Source: Methanomicrobiales archaeon
Lineage (GTDB): Archaea; Halobacteriota; Methanomicrobia; Methanomicrobiales; Methanoculleaceae
Assembly (NCBI GenBank): GCA_012510295.1
Contig: JAAZID010000033.1
Location: 1-6,430, forward strand
DNA: 6,430 nucleotides
Direction of reading: 5' to 3'
Below the pieces are notes generated by a model. That model worked only from the letters and a program-made list of their open reading frames with translations, did no database searches and had not been told where the DNA came from. The position numbers and the translations under genes are program-made. Positions 1 to 5,574 of this stretch are shown here, piece after piece (position 1 is the stretch's first letter; each line of letters opens with the position of its first letter).

Positions 1-502
1 CATCCCCCCGGCGCCGGGAACCCCGTACCAGTACATCGAGCTGACGCCGGCCCGGTTCGAGGAGATCACCGGCACAAACATCACCTTCAGTATCCCGGTC
101 GCGTGGCTCGCAGAGCAGGGATTTGCCCCGGGCGGGATCGTGCTCTACCGCTACAACGGCACGGCGTGGGAGGCGCTCCCGACGTGGGTCGTGGATGAGA
201 GCGGGTCGACGGTCACCTTCAGGGCAACAAGCCCCGGGTTCTCACTCTTTGCGATCAGCGGGACCGGGGATGAGGGTGCGGTTACGACCCCGGCGGCGGT
301 AGAGACCACGCCGCCGGCGACAACACAGCCCACCGAGACAGAGACCACGGCCGCGCCGGCCGGTGGTGCGGCGCCCGAGTTCCCGCTCGGGGCAGCCGCC
401 CTGGTAGCCGGGGGTGTCCTGGTGCTCGCCGCCGGCGGGTACCTGGTCCGCCGGTGGTGGCTCAGGAGGCAGAACCCGGCGCTCTTCAGGGACTACGATT
501 GA
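1..502 (+). CDS. PGF-pre-PGF domain surface protein, 3' end only (5' end outside window)
   Basis: The frame is open from base 2 to the TGA at 500-502, giving 166 visible residues; the start lies outside the window. Residues 1-88 match the PGF-pre-PGF pattern of archaeal surface proteins: YQYIEL, then I-T-F-x-I-P-V-A-W-L, then VLYRYNGTAWEALPT, ending in SPGFSLFAISG with PGF at 78-80. Residues 89-124 are a Thr/Pro/Glu-rich stalk that is probably glycosylated. A PEF motif (125-127) precedes a hydrophobic membrane segment (about 129-149), then RRWWLRR and a short tail ending FRDYD. The family usually forms the membrane-proximal part of larger S-layer-like or secreted proteins. The protein should therefore sit in the cytoplasmic membrane with its bulk outside. 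The ligand or function of the missing N-terminal part cannot be inferred. GC-rich codon use matches the copA gene. The domain call is confident; the function is unknown. Confidence 0.88.
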   Translation, partial: IPPAPGTPYQYIELTPARFEEITGTNITFSIPVAWLAEQGFAPGGIVLYRYNGTAWEALPTWVVDESGSTVTFRATSPGFSLFAISGTGDEGAVTTPAAVETTPPATTQPTETETTAAPAGGAAPEFPLGAAALVAGGVLVLAAGGYLVRRWWLRRQNPALFRDYD

Positions 503-567
503 GGGCACGGCTCCCTGAGATAGGGCAGAACGCTCCCCCCATTTTGAACACTCCGTTATTTTGGTCG

Positions 568-732
568 TCACCTCGATCTCGGCGCCGAAGGCTCTGCAAT
601 CCCGCCCCGGACCATCCTGATCTTCTCAATAGCATCCTTTGCGACGCTCTTCTCCTCCACATCGCCACTTTGAGCAAGAGCCTCAAGCGCATTGATCGCC
701 CGCGAGTTGCCAGTATATTTGAGCGCCCGGGC
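568..732 (-). pseudogene. Relic of a HEAT/PBS-lyase repeat gene (C-terminal fragment)
   Basis: Read on the minus strand, 54 codons run between a TGA at 735-733 and a TGA at 570-568. The peptide begins ARALKYTGNSRAINALEALA, continues with QSGDVEEKSVAKDAIEKIRM and ends EPSAPRSR. The pattern A-x-A-L-x-x-T-G-[ND]-x-R-A-[IV]-x-A-L-x-x-L-A, then A-x-x-A-[IL]-x-x-I, is that of a PBS-lyase HEAT repeat followed by a repeat-terminating helix. There is no start codon or ribosome site at its head, and an in-frame stop sits directly upstream, so it looks like the surviving 3' end of a broken gene. Upstream bases in the other minus frames show no HEAT-like continuation, which suggests deletion rather than a simple frameshift. 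The intact HEAT gene at 1446-2096 lies on the same strand and could be a paralogue or part of the same former locus. A chance resemblance is possible but unlikely given the length of the match. Confidence 0.55.
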
Positions 733-735
733 TCA

Positions 736-915
736 GGGTAGCCCTGCTATGTGTTACCGGGGAAGAATAGATGGCACCCTGGTCGGAGGGACGTACGGAG
801 CGGGCCCGGATCCACTCCCCCATACGCAGGAGAGAAGAGAGAGCACAAAGCCCGCCATGAGAGCATGATGTCGCTTACGGCGTCATGCCACAGAAGAGAG
901 AGGAGAGGAGTTGAC
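736..915. other. Non-coding stretch with purine-rich repeats and a hairpin
   Basis: No frame here gives a convincing protein; the longest frames translate to low-complexity Arg/Pro/Gly-rich peptides. It contains a small hairpin CAGGG-TAG-CCCTG (734-746) exactly at the upstream break of the HEAT relic, the GC palindrome CGGGCCCG, and two purine-rich tracts. The tracts flank a strong 26-base hairpin and are listed separately. On the minus strand the tracts are pyrimidine-rich and lie just downstream of the zinc-ribbon gene's stop codon, where they could help end its transcript. Confidence 0.4.
833..902 (+). repeat. 11-bp direct repeats flanking an 11-bp hairpin
   Basis: AGAAGAGAGAG occurs exactly at 833-843 and again at 892-902. 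Between them lies GCATGATGTCG-CTTA-CGGCGTCATGC (863-888). As plus-strand RNA this folds into an 11-pair stem with two G-U pairs and a CUUA tetraloop. On the minus strand the same two positions become C-A mismatches, so the structure favours a plus-strand transcript. The direct repeats are low-complexity purine runs, so target-site duplication is only one reading. No U-tract follows the stem, which argues against a simple plus-strand terminator. Confidence 0.45.
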
Positions 916-1077
916 TCACCGCCTCCCCCGCCTGTTTCTCGGCTCAGTGCGCCCAATTGTGCTATAATTTCTACATATCGGGCACATGACCGCTCTATTG
1001 GTAGATTCTTCTGTCCAGCGGTGTTGACATCGACCACAATAGTAGATAGAGTGGTCTTCAGCTGTTTTTGTTATCAT
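916..1077 (-). CDS. Small zinc-ribbon protein (53 aa)
   Basis: From an ATG at 1077-1075 to a TGA at 918-916 the frame encodes 53 residues. Its core IYYCGRCQHRW (11-21) and MCPICRN (31-37) supplies two C-x2-C knuckles, Cys14/Cys17 and Cys32/Cys35, 14 residues apart. That is a classic zinc-ribbon layout. The aromatic YYC lead-in and the H-R-W after the first knuckle are common in small archaeal zinc-ribbon proteins. The C-terminus is basic (EPRNRRGRR) and could contact nucleic acid. The frame extends upstream to 1137, but this ATG is preferred because a weak GAGAG ribosome site lies 8 bases before it and the upstream extension is low-complexity. Codons are more AT-rich than in copA. The likely role is nucleic-acid binding or protein-protein contact; nothing shows a specific target. 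A fortuitous frame is the main alternative, but the paired knuckles make that less likely. Confidence 0.55.
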   Translation of the reverse strand: MITKTAEDHSIYYCGRCQHRWTEESTNRAVMCPICRNYSTIGRTEPRNRRGRR

Positions 1078-1445
1078 TGTGTAATCTCTCAGAGCCCGGG
1101 AGGAATCCGGATGTCTCCGGATCCCCGGGGGGCTCACTTTGGTATAGGCGAAAACCCACCGCCATCACAACGAGGCTCGTAGGAAAACGGTGGGCTGGTG
1201 GCGCAAGGAAGGCGAGAAGATCCCGACCTCGCATGGTCACCGTCACCGGAGATCCCGGGGGCGTGACACGCTGCCACGCCGCCGATGGGTCTCCAGGAGT
1301 CCGGGGTCGCAGATGCACCCGGGTGCCTAAGGTGTCTAACTTATGAGGGGCTCCCTTATTATACTCTCTAATTCTCCGTGGCGATCGGTCCCCACGAATC
1401 CGGCCCCCGATTGAGGTGACCTCGCACAGCGGCGTGCTCCTGGCA
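1078..1445. other. Intergenic region with several inverted repeats, no convincing gene
   Basis: I find no credible protein here; a frame open on the minus strand across 1058-1489 translates to low-complexity, family-less sequence and overlaps both neighbouring genes. Structure is present. CCCACCG (1155-1161) pairs with CGGTGGG (1188-1194) and encloses ACGAG-G-CTCGT (1170-1180). GGCGTG (1260-1265) pairs with CACGCC (1275-1280). GCACCCGGGTGC (1315-1326) is a perfect 12-bp palindrome. On the minus strand a TATA-like CTATACC (1147-1141) could serve the zinc-ribbon gene. An AT-rich patch lies at about 1357-1375. In GC-rich DNA some of these repeats are expected by chance, and no known RNA family is recognised. 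Confidence 0.4.
1102..1124. promoter_or_regulatory. Inverted repeat upstream of the zinc-ribbon gene (operator or hairpin)
   Basis: ATCCGG (1105-1110) and CCGGAT (1117-1122) form a perfect inverted repeat around ATGTCT. It extends to GGAATCCGG/CCGGATCC with one bulged A. CCCGGG lies at 1095-1100 and again within 1124-1129. The element sits 25-47 bases upstream of the zinc-ribbon start on the minus strand, a suitable place for an operator or a leader hairpin. Its function is inferred from position only. Confidence 0.35.
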
Positions 1446-2096
1446 TCACCAGGACGGCGGCGCAGATGCCGCCTCACCCCGCTTCTCATGATACTTCACG
1501 AGCGCAGTCCCGGCCGCCTTCCTGACGACGGGATCGTCATCGGAGAGCGCCCGAGTGAGGGATTCTTCAGCGCGGGGATCAGCGACCTCACCGAGGATGG
1601 CCGCCGCGTATGCCCGTCGTGCTCCCCGTCGCGCCGTATCCCCCTCTCCAGCCTCGTGGATGAGAGCCCTGTGCTCCCTCACACCCTCAGGGCCGGCAAA
1701 GAGGTCATGTTGTGCCAGAGCCGTATGCTGGAGGGTTCTCTTCTCAGGCGGTATCCCCTCCGGGCCTCCGAGGAGGTCTATCTGGGTAGGCCCCTCACGG
1801 GACACGCCCCCGTGTAGTTCATACCCTGCCGATGCCTCCGGGTGATCGAGAAGGTCGATCAGTGGCTCGACCACCGGCGTCCCGACAACGACAAGCGCAT
1901 TCGCCGCCGCCTCCCGGACGGTCTGCGCGGGGTCAGCGAGAGCAATAATGAGCGGTCTTGTCGCCCTCCATTCTCCCGCTATACCGAGCTCCAGGGCGGC
2001 GTTCCTGCGGATCCCCGGGTCGTCGCTTCCAAGCGCCCTGATCAGGTCATCAATACCATGTTGTGATTCCCCTGCTGGAGTGTCTCTTCTCTGCAT
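1446..2096 (-). CDS. HEAT/PBS-lyase repeat protein with an atypical central segment (216 aa)
   Basis: HEAT repeats form alpha-solenoid scaffolds for protein binding; in archaea most such proteins have no known partner. Repeat 1 covers residues 14-43 (DDLIRALGSDDPGIRRNAALELG) and repeat 2 covers 44-74 (TRPLIIALADPAQTVREAAANALVVVG). Repeat 3 starts at 75 (VVEPLIDLLDHPEA) but breaks off near 88. Residues 89-155 do not fit HEAT and carry two copies of D-L-[LF]-x-G-P-E-G (107-114, 131-138). Repeats resume at about 156-206 (RAYAAAILGEVADPRAEESL, then ALSDDDPVVRKAAGTALVKY). No signal peptide or membrane segment is seen, so it should be cytoplasmic. The ATG at 2096 is chosen over the adjacent GTG at 2099 because GAGGT (2108-2104) lies 7 bases before it. 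The gene is divergent from copA with a 169-bp gap. The other frames through the centre have stops, so a double frameshift is not evident. Confidence 0.85.
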   Translation of the reverse strand: MQRRDTPAGESQHGIDDLIRALGSDDPGIRRNAALELGIAGEWRATRPLIIALADPAQTVREAAANALVVVGTPVVEPLIDLLDHPEASAGYELHGGVSREGPTQIDLLGGPEGIPPEKRTLQHTALAQHDLFAGPEGVREHRALIHEAGEGDTARRGARRAYAAAILGEVADPRAEESLTRALSDDDPVVRKAAGTALVKYHEKRGEAASAPPSW

Positions 2097-2103
2097 CACA
2101 ATT

Positions 2104-2108
2104 ACCTC
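2104..2108 (-). promoter_or_regulatory. Ribosome binding site of the HEAT-repeat gene
   Basis: On the minus strand GAGGT lies 7 bases before the ATG at 2096 and only 4 before the GTG at 2099. This spacing decides for the ATG start. Confidence 0.6.
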
Positions 2109-2138
2109 AAGATCAGAGCGCTATACCACGACCAATAG

Positions 2139-2146
2139 TATATAAT
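2139..2146 (-). promoter_or_regulatory. TATA-like box for the HEAT-repeat gene
   Basis: Read on the minus strand the element is ATTATATA. At the usual archaeal distance of about 25 bases, transcription would begin near 2115. That gives a leader of about 20 bases holding the GAGGT ribosome site. The assignment is from sequence and spacing only. Confidence 0.5.
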
Positions 2147-2152
2147 GATATG

Positions 2153-2160
2153 TATAAAAA
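2153..2160 (+). promoter_or_regulatory. TATA-like box for copA
   Basis: TATAAAAA lies within the AT-rich patch 2137-2160, back to back with the box proposed for the HEAT gene. Transcription would start near 2180-2185 and leave a leader of about 80 bases. A weaker alternative is TATTTTAA at 2234-2241, but that would give an almost leaderless mRNA, which fits poorly with the GGAG ribosome site before copA. Confidence 0.45.
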
Positions 2161-2178
2161 TCCAGAAGGTCTCCAATC

Positions 2179-2203
2179 GGGATTTCGGCGATCGTAGGGA
2201 TTT
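2179..2203 (+). repeat. GGGATTT direct repeats in the copA leader
   Basis: GGGATTT occurs at 2179-2185 and 2197-2203, an 18-bp period, with the palindrome CGATCG between them (2189-2194). Position just downstream of the proposed copA TATA box would suit a repressor site for a metal-responsive regulator. No regulator gene is visible in the window and the motif matches no operator I can name. Confidence 0.25.
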
Positions 2204-2252
2204 TTGGATGGTGGTGAGCCGTGAGAGAACAGGTATTTTAACCGCAGACGCT

Positions 2253-2256
2253 GGAG
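2253..2256 (+). promoter_or_regulatory. Ribosome binding site of copA
   Basis: GGAG lies 9 bases before the ATG at 2266 and supports that start. The first metal-binding domain begins only about 8 residues in, so no longer N-terminus is needed. Confidence 0.6.
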
Positions 2257-2265
2257 AATATTAGT

Positions 2266-4707
2266 ATGCCTGATGAGAAGAGGAGAGCAGAACTGAAGAT
2301 CTCAGGGATGCACTGCGCATCATGCGCCCTCAACCTCGAACGCGCCCTCCAGGGCCGTGATGACGTCTATGATGCCCGGGTGAACTTCGCGACCGGGACG
2401 GCCACGGTCGAGTATGACCCGGAAAGAGCCACCCTCGCGGACCTCGAACAGGTGGTCAGCGGTGCCGGTTACGCGGTCGTGCATAGCGAGGTCACCATCA
2501 GGGTCGGCGGGATGCACTGCGCATCATGCGCCCGGGTGGTCGAGACCGCGCTCGCCGACCTCGAGGGGGTCAGCGAGGCCACGGTCAACCTCGCGACCGA
2601 GACCGCGCGCATCATATACAACCCCGACCTCGTCACCACATCCGAGATCCGGGCGACCGTCGAGGGGGCCGGTTACCAGTACCTCGGGCTCGCGGAGGAG
2701 GTCTCCGGGGATACGGAAGCCCGAATGCACGAAGAGGATCTTCGGGATAAATTCCGCCGGTTCACCATCGGACTGGCGGTGAGCATCCCGCTCTTCTTCT
2801 ACATGATCCTCGGGATGCCGGGGGCTGGCGCCCTCCCGGTCTCGGTAAACCTCGTCATGCTCATCATCACCCTGCCGTTCTTCATCTACGTCAGCGCTCC
2901 CATATTCAGGGCGGCCGTCGCCGCGCTCCGGAACCGATCGCTGACGATGGATGTCATGTATGCGATGGGGATCGGCGTTGCATACGGTGCAAGCCTCCTC
3001 GGGACGTTTGAGATCGTCCTCACCCCGGCGTTCAACTTCTTCGACACCGCTGTGATGCTCGCCTCGTTCCTGACGCTGGGGCGCTACCTTGAGACGCGGG
3101 CAAAGGGGAGGACATCTGATGCTATCAAGAACCTCATAGGCCTCCGGCCCCGGACCGCGACGGTGATCCGGGATGGCGGGGAGGTCGAGGTCGCCATCGA
3201 GGAGGTCGTCGTCGGTGATATCCTCCTCGTCCGGCCGGGGGAGAAGGTGCCGGTGGATGGTATGGTCGTCGGCGGCGAGAGTTCGGTCGATGAATCGATG
3301 ATCACGGGTGAGCCTATACCGGTCGGCAAACGGGAGGGCGATGAGGTCGTCGGCGGCACCCTGAACGTAAACGGGGTTCTCCGGGTCCGGGCGGAGAAGA
3401 TCGGGAAGGATATGGTGCTCTCACAGATCATCCGGCTCGTCCGCGATGCCCAGGGCTCAAAGCCCCCGGTGGAGCGGATAGCCGATGTCGCGGTCTCCTA
3501 CTTCATCCCGGTCGTCCTCACGATAGCGACCGTTGCCTTCCTTGTCTGGTACCTGGTCCTCGGCGCCGAACTTCTCTTTGCGCTCACGGTCCTGATATCG
3601 GTCCTGGTCGTCGCCTGCCCCTGCGCGCTCGGGCTTGCCACGCCGACCGCCGTGACTGTCGGGATAGGCCGGGGCGCTGAACTCGGTGTGCTGATCAGGA
3701 ACGGTGAGGCGCTTGAGATATCGGAGAGCCTCACTTCGGTCGTCTTTGACAAGACGGGGACGCTCACCCTGGGAAGGCCGGACGTCACCGACGTCATCGC
3801 GTTCGGTATGCCGGAGGACCGGGTCCTCGCGCTCGCGGCATCGGTCGAGAAGAACTCGGAACACCCCCTTGCGGCGGCGGTCGTGCGCCGGGCCGAGGGG
3901 GACGGTGTGGCAGTCCCGGTATCGGAGCGGTTCCGGGCCTTCGGCGGCAGGGGAGTGAGCGCCGTGGTGGAAGGAGAAGAGATCCTGATCGGGAACCGGC
4001 CGTTCATCGAGGAACGCGGGGTCACCGTCCCGGAGGAGGCAGAGCGGGAGATGGCCGCTCTCCAGGATAAGGGGAAGACCGCGGTCCTCATCGCCACCTC
4101 CGATAGGCTTGCCGGCATCGTCGCCGTCGCGGATACACTGAAACCGACGACGAAGGGCGCCGTCGCGGACCTGAAGAGGATGGGGGTGGCCGTGACGATG
4201 ATCACCGGCGATAATGAGCGGACGGCGAACGCCATCGCGCGGGAGATCGGTATCGAGGACGTTCACGCGGGGGTGCTCCCCGAGGATAAGGCCCGGGAGG
4301 TCAAAAGCCTCCAGGAGCGCGGCGAGGTCGTGGCGTTCGTGGGGGATGGGATCAACGATGCACCGGCGCTCGCGCAGGCGGACGTTGGGATCGCTATAGG
4401 GAGCGGGACCGACGTCGCGATCGAGAGCGCCGATATCGTCCTCATCCGCGATGACCTCGTCGATGCCGTCGCGGGGATCGAGCTCTCCCGGAAGGTGATG
4501 AGCCGGATCAAGCAGAACCTCTTCTGGGCGTTCGCCTACAACTCAGCCCTCATCCCCCTCGCCGCCGGCGTGCTCTATATCCCCTTCGGGATAACCTTCC
4601 AGCCGGAGCTTGCAGGGCTCGCGATGGCGCTCTCGTCGGTGACGGTCGTCTCGCTATCGCTTATGCTCAAGACATATACGCCGCCGGCGAAGAGAGGGGT
4701 TGCGTGA
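2266..4707 (+). CDS. copA: Cu(+)-exporting P1B-1-type ATPase (CopA), 813 aa
   Basis: It pumps Cu(+) (possibly Ag(+)) out of the cytoplasm using ATP. Two N-terminal heavy-metal domains carry GMHCASC, with Cys17/Cys20 and Cys85/Cys88. Hydrophobic segments follow from about residue 165. The actuator domain has TGEP (347-350). The membrane copper site has CPC (451-453). The phosphorylation loop is DKTGT with Asp495; SEHPL (531-535), TGDN (647-650) and GDGINDAP (693-700) complete the ATP-binding and hinge motifs. The Cu(+)-specific signature is complete: N751-x6-Y758-N759-x4-P764 in the next-to-last helix and M787-x2-S790-S791 in the last. Length is normal for the two-domain form and every key residue is present, so it should be active. 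It stands alone on its strand, divergent from the HEAT gene and convergent with the AT-rich module. No CopZ or CopY-like gene lies beside it. GC is high throughout, typical of the host. Confidence 0.97.
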   Translation: MPDEKRRAELKISGMHCASCALNLERALQGRDDVYDARVNFATGTATVEYDPERATLADLEQVVSGAGYAVVHSEVTIRVGGMHCASCARVVETALADLEGVSEATVNLATETARIIYNPDLVTTSEIRATVEGAGYQYLGLAEEVSGDTEARMHEEDLRDKFRRFTIGLAVSIPLFFYMILGMPGAGALPVSVNLVMLIITLPFFIYVSAPIFRAAVAALRNRSLTMDVMYAMGIGVAYGASLLGTFEIVLTPAFNFFDTAVMLASFLTLGRYLETRAKGRTSDAIKNLIGLRPRTATVIRDGGEVEVAIEEVVVGDILLVRPGEKVPVDGMVVGGESSVDESMITGEPIPVGKREGDEVVGGTLNVNGVLRVRAEKIGKDMVLSQIIRLVRDAQGSKPPVERIADVAVSYFIPVVLTIATVAFLVWYLVLGAELLFALTVLISVLVVACPCALGLATPTAVTVGIGRGAELGVLIRNGEALEISESLTSVVFDKTGTLTLGRPDVTDVIAFGMPEDRVLALAASVEKNSEHPLAAAVVRRAEGDGVAVPVSERFRAFGGRGVSAVVEGEEILIGNRPFIEERGVTVPEEAEREMAALQDKGKTAVLIATSDRLAGIVAVADTLKPTTKGAVADLKRMGVAVTMITGDNERTANAIAREIGIEDVHAGVLPEDKAREVKSLQERGEVVAFVGDGINDAPALAQADVGIAIGSGTDVAIESADIVLIRDDLVDAVAGIELSRKVMSRIKQNLFWAFAYNSALIPLAAGVLYIPFGITFQPELAGLAMALSSVTVVSLSLMLKTYTPPAKRGVA
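2305..2533 (+). repeat. Exact 25-bp repeat encoding the two copper-binding loops of copA
   Basis: Bases 2305-2329 and 2509-2533 are identical over 25 bp, 204 bp (68 codons) apart, and encode G-M-H-C-A-S-C-A in both heavy-metal domains. The flanking codons differ freely. Identical codons at wobble sites suggest recent domain duplication or gene conversion limited to the loop, though strong codon preference could also contribute. Confidence 0.7.
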
Positions 4708-4710
4708 GCG

Positions 4711-4740
4711 GGGGATATTCCGGGATATTTTTTGGATCCC
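4711..4740. terminator. T-rich terminator region between convergent genes
   Basis: Just after the copA stop lies a doubled GGGATATT (4712-4719 and 4722-4729) running into a T-tract (4727-4733). GGGAT (4722-4726) also pairs with ATCCC (4736-4740). Archaeal transcription ends at T-rich stretches, so this probably ends copA. The minus-strand module ends only 47 bp away, but its side of the gap has no comparable T-run. Confidence 0.5.
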
Positions 4741-4754
4741 CTGGGTCGTAAATT

Positions 4755-5573
4755 TCAGAAGGTCAGTTTCATCGAGATGATGTTTTGATACTCAGAAGTC
4801 TGGATTTTCAGTGTGGAGTATTCTGATTTGAGATCGTAGATTACCATGTTGATCTTCTCGATGTTAGACCTCCCGATCCCGTGAATATAGAGTGCATGTA
4901 TTCCATATTGCCGATTCCTGCGCATTTTACTCTCAATTTCCTGTCTTACCTGATCCTCTGTCCTCCCGCCCGAAACAAATACAGTGAGGTTACCTTCATC
5001 AACGATAGGATTGTATACTTCTAAAAATGCTTCATTTGAGAAATCGGGATATTTTTGCATCTCTTCATAGATCTTTATCAATCCTTCGAAGTATCCTGCG
5101 CTACAGAGATCACAGATATTTCTTCCGCGCCTCGAATATCTCTTTATAATGTCCAGTTTCAGCCTGTTAATCTCTTCTTTTTGTGCTCCCTCTTCAAATC
5201 GTCTCTTCACATGCAAAGATGCACGCAGGGCCGTATAGTCATCATCAGGAATTTTACCTTTGAAGAAGGACAAAAAATCCTGATCTTCTTTTGAACTTTC
5301 TGTGATCTTTATCTCTTCAAGCAACTCTTTGGACTTATTCTCAATTAACAAAGCAGCATGTTTTCTGACCGCATCCTGGATCAGCGGTTTCAGTTCTTCT
5401 ATTTTGTCCTCAGGCAGCTTTTCCCAGTTAATCTTAAGCGCCCCGGTGGTCTCATTGAAACATACTGCATCGGCTCCGGGATCAGCGACGATATTTACGG
5501 TCTTCACTCCCACCTGGATATTTATGTTGAGGTGGACCCTAACAAACTCTTTGAGCCCATCAAGAAAAGCCAT
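4755..5573 (-). CDS. Unrecognised 272-aa protein, second gene of the AT-rich module
   Basis: I do not recognise this protein. The first 50 residues alternate hydrophobic and polar residues like beta strands (INIQVGVKTVNIVADPGADAV). Residues 53-150 are charged and helix-rich, with Lys/Glu runs. A C-x2-C pair (Cys154, Cys157) sits in NICDLCSAGYFEGL. Residues 196-272 look like an alternating alpha/beta unit: strand LTVFVSGG, helix, strand ALYIHGIG, helix, then a strand-rich end. No signal peptide or membrane segment is seen. The ATG at 5573 is chosen because it follows the upstream gene's TAA by one base, implying translational coupling; a TTG at 5600 would overlap that gene. A sampled stretch (4801-4860) is about 38% GC, against about 68% in a sampled copA stretch, a sign of transfer. 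The two-gene arrangement suggests partners, perhaps in defence or toxin-antitoxin function, but nothing shows this. Confidence 0.8.
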   Translation of the reverse strand: MAFLDGLKEFVRVHLNINIQVGVKTVNIVADPGADAVCFNETTGALKINWEKLPEDKIEELKPLIQDAVRKHAALLIENKSKELLEEIKITESSKEDQDFLSFFKGKIPDDDYTALRASLHVKRRFEEGAQKEEINRLKLDIIKRYSRRGRNICDLCSAGYFEGLIKIYEEMQKYPDFSNEAFLEVYNPIVDEGNLTVFVSGGRTEDQVRQEIESKMRRNRQYGIHALYIHGIGRSNIEKINMVIYDLKSEYSTLKIQTSEYQNIISMKLTF

Positions 5574-5574
5574 G

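Noticed and set aside
501..516. AGGG/CCCT hairpin straight after the PGF-pre-PGF stop as a terminator.
   Set aside because: The stem is only four pairs with no T-run immediately after; T-rich patches at 541-563 are as likely to end transcription.
751..1182. Plus-strand 143-residue frame across the gene-poor region.
   Set aside because: It has low-complexity Arg/Pro/Ser composition, no ribosome site and no family pattern, and runs antisense to the better-supported zinc-ribbon gene.
1141..1210. Possible tRNA or known small RNA from the nested stems.
   Set aside because: No T-arm consensus, no acceptor stem of correct length, and no match to signal-recognition-particle or RNase P core motifs that I can see.
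1315..1350. Insertion-sequence terminal repeat suggested by GGTGTCTAAC near the GCACCCGGGTGC palindrome.
   Set aside because: No partner copy in inverted orientation anywhere in the window and no transposase gene or fragment.
1058..1489. Minus-strand 143-residue frame between the HEAT and zinc-ribbon genes.
   Set aside because: It overlaps the ends of both neighbours, and its translation shows no domain or hydrophobic pattern.
3457..4266. Long open frames antisense to copA (3457-4266 and 3498-4235).
   Set aside because: They lie wholly inside a gene with every catalytic motif, and translate to Arg/Ser/Asp-rich sequence without domains. Such frames are usual opposite GC-rich genes.
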